Origin: Enterococcus moraviensis ATCC BAA-383
Lineage (GTDB): Bacteria > Bacillota > Bacilli > Lactobacillales > Enterococcaceae
Reading direction: 5' to 3'
NCBI RefSeq assembly: GCF_000407445.1
Contig: NZ_ASWB01000001.1
Coordinates: 186,001 to 250,000, forward strand
Length of the DNA: 64,000 nt
Every line of letters begins with the position of its first letter. The first letter of the stretch is position 1. The notes beneath the pieces were generated by a model, which made no database searches, was not told where the DNA came from, and saw nothing but the letters and a program-made list of their open reading frames with translations. Shown piece by piece: positions 62,692-64,000 of the stretch. The translations under genes and the position numbers were made by a program.

Positions 62692-63783
62692 ATGGGAAAA
62701 TTAGGTATTTCTATTTATCCAGAACGATCAACTTTTGAAAAGGACAAAGCATATCTAGACCTAGCACATAAATACGGATTCAAACGTGTTTTCACGAGCT
62801 TACTTCAAATTACAGAAGATAAGGAAAAGGTATTAGCTGAATTTAAAAAAGTTGTTGATTATGCAAATAGTCTTAACATGGAAGTTATGGTTGACATTAA
62901 TCCTGCCTTATTCGAACAATTAGAAATTTCATATGATGACTTATCATTCTTCGATGAAATGGGCGCTTATGGTGTGCGTTTAGATGTTGGGTTTACAGGT
63001 GCTGAAGAAGCAAGAATGACAAGAAACCCATATGGTATCAAAATCGAAATCAATATGAGTTCAGGAACAAATTACGTAGATAATATCATGAGCTATTCAC
63101 CAAATACAGACAATTTACTAGGATCTCACAATTTCTATCCTCATCGTTATTCTGGTTTAGGCTATGATCATTTTGTTTTTTGTTCAGAAAAATTTAGAAA
63201 ATATAATTTAAATACAATGGCCTTTGTAAATTCACATGATGCGACGTTTGGTCCTTGGCCTACTCAAGATGGTCTATGTTCATTAGAAGACCATCGTGAC
63301 CTAGAAATTGCTACTCAAGTGAAACATCTTGTATTGACAGGGTTGATCGATGATATCTTAGTAGGAAATGCATATGCTTCAGAGGCAGAACTAAAAGCTA
63401 TGGCAGATGCGTTTAACGCAGAATATCCTTCTATTAAAGTCGATGTAACAAAAGATATTACAGAAGATGAAAGAGAAGTTCTCTTCACAAGTCTTCACAG
63501 TTATCGCGGTGATCGTTCTGAATATATCTTACGTTCAACAATGACACGTATTCACTTTAAAGATCGCGCGTTCCCTGTGCATAACACAAAAGATATGACC
63601 AAAGGTGATGTTTTGATCGATAATGTTGATTACGGTCAATATAAAGGTGAGACACAGATTGCATTAAAAGAAATGAAAAATGATGGACGAGTAAATGTAG
63701 TTGGTCGTATTTCAGAAGATGAATTATTCTTATTAGACTTTTTGAAACCTTGGTCTAGTTTTAAATTGATCGAAAATAATTAA
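62692..63783 (+). CDS. DUF871 / MupG-family 6-phospho-N-acetylmuramidase
   Basis: The 363-residue protein has a TIM barrel (LGISIYPERSTFEKDKAYLD, FKRVFTSLLQI, VMVDINPALFEQL) and a C-terminal cyclophilin-like domain ending DFLKPWSSFKLIEN. MupG in Staphylococcus aureus belongs to this family and splits MurNAc-6-phosphate-GlcNAc taken up during wall recycling. The ribosome site is TAGGAGGC. No MurNAc PTS or etherase gene is adjacent, so the link to wall recycling rests on family membership only. Confidence 0.85.
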   Translation: MGKLGISIYPERSTFEKDKAYLDLAHKYGFKRVFTSLLQITEDKEKVLAEFKKVVDYANSLNMEVMVDINPALFEQLEISYDDLSFFDEMGAYGVRLDVGFTGAEEARMTRNPYGIKIEINMSSGTNYVDNIMSYSPNTDNLLGSHNFYPHRYSGLGYDHFVFCSEKFRKYNLNTMAFVNSHDATFGPWPTQDGLCSLEDHRDLEIATQVKHLVLTGLIDDILVGNAYASEAELKAMADAFNAEYPSIKVDVTKDITEDEREVLFTSLHSYRGDRSEYILRSTMTRIHFKDRAFPVHNTKDMTKGDVLIDNVDYGQYKGETQIALKEMKNDGRVNVVGRISEDELFLLDFLKPWSSFKLIENN

Positions 63784-63790
63784 TAAAGAA

Positions 63791-63833
63791 AAGATCAACC
63801 CAAAGTCACATTGCTTTGGGTTGATTTTTTCTT
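63791..63833 (+). terminator. terminator after the MupG-like gene
   Basis: ATCAACCCAAAG (63794-63805) pairs with CTTTGGGTTGAT (63814-63825), followed by six T residues. Confidence 0.9.
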
Positions 63834-63905
63834 TATTAAGATTCACTATAAACAATGTAATAAAGATGTTTTTTTCTTTAAAATAGAGATAAATGAGGTG
63901 GAAAT

Positions 63906-64000
63906 ATGGAAAAAGAATTGAGTCTTCTATTAGCAAAGCTTCAAGGTATCGCACAAACGGGAAAAAAATATGGAAAAGATGTTTTTGATTTAGAACGATA
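63906..64000 (+). CDS. N-terminus of a Nudix hydrolase (partial)
   Basis: ATG 63906 follows GAGGTGGAA and opens a frame that runs off the right edge after about 31 codons. The sequence LLLAKLQGIAQTGKKYGKDV and FDLERY resemble the N-terminal domain (Nudix_hydro_N) of ADP-ribose/nucleoside-diphosphate Nudix enzymes. The Nudix box itself lies outside the window. Confidence 0.75.
   Translation, partial: MEKELSLLLAKLQGIAQTGKKYGKDVFDLER

Overview
The window looks like a chromosomal segment of an Enterococcus species or a very close low-GC lactic acid bacterium. The evidence is AT-rich DNA, strong GGAGG-type ribosome sites, frequent TTG/GTG starts, the ebsA/ebsB/ebsC trio first described in enterococci, an LtaS-type lipoteichoic acid synthase, a class 1B PyrK/PyrD pair, and ylxM-ffh and rpsP-khpA gene pairs. 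I see no rRNA, tRNA, prophage, insertion sequence or CRISPR array. It is mostly core genome with a few accessory cassettes and decayed genes.

Layout. 1-3.5 kb: end of an unrecognised TIM-barrel-like gene, a MetE-like methyltransferase behind a methionine-type T-box, a membrane-anchored protein, a 32-codon gene and an acetyltransferase. 3.5-6.8 kb: a tryptophan ABC importer (TrpXYZ type) preceded by a 20-codon leader peptide with two Trp codons and an attenuator-like terminator. 6.8-9.2 kb: a two-part ThrE-type amino-acid exporter, a small membrane protein and a HAD phosphatase. 9.3-13 kb: a LisR/LisK-like two-component system facing an ABC-type pair whose ATPase has lost Walker A. 13-16.6 kb: lipoteichoic acid synthase and an rRNA methyltransferase. 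16.6-22.8 kb: a LysR regulator divergent from a four-gene operon (old-yellow-enzyme/enoate reductase, shikimate dehydrogenase, MFS transporter, type I dehydroquinase) that looks like a quinate/shikimate uptake and reduction cassette. 22.9-24.6 kb: ebsC, ebsB, ebsA and a cold-shock gene. 24.7-25.1 kb: a decayed formate-tetrahydrofolate ligase fragment and an intergenic repeat.

25.2-39.6 kb: two small genes, lspA and rluD, then the complete de novo pyrimidine operon (pyrR, pyrP, pyrB, pyrC, carA, carB, pyrK, pyrD, pyrF, pyrE) behind a PyrR-binding attenuator. 39.8-44 kb: an alpha-carbonic anhydrase with a LysR regulator, an isolated hisC and a class I aminotransferase. 44-47.5 kb: pstS with Pho-box-like repeats, convergent with phoP-phoR. 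47.7-50.1 kb: a DUF523 protein, ylxM and ffh. 50.2-54 kb: a GntR/ABC cassette, tag and an FMN reductase. 54-57.6 kb: a Cna-like surface protein with a degenerate sorting motif, a double-GNAT protein, rpsP and khpA. 57.8-60.3 kb: a DUF1576-type membrane protein with a small acidic partner, and a TetR regulator. 60.4-64 kb: a YxeA-like protein, small genes, a lipoprotein cyclophilin, a MupG-type glycosidase and the start of a Nudix gene.

The most notable material is regulatory or decayed: the Trp leader-peptide attenuator, the ATPase without Walker A and its direct-repeat promoter, the putative shikimate-reduction operon, a composite intergenic repeat in three copies, a 30-bp leader motif shared by the shikimate operon and pyrB, and an LPxTG motif reading LLKAG.
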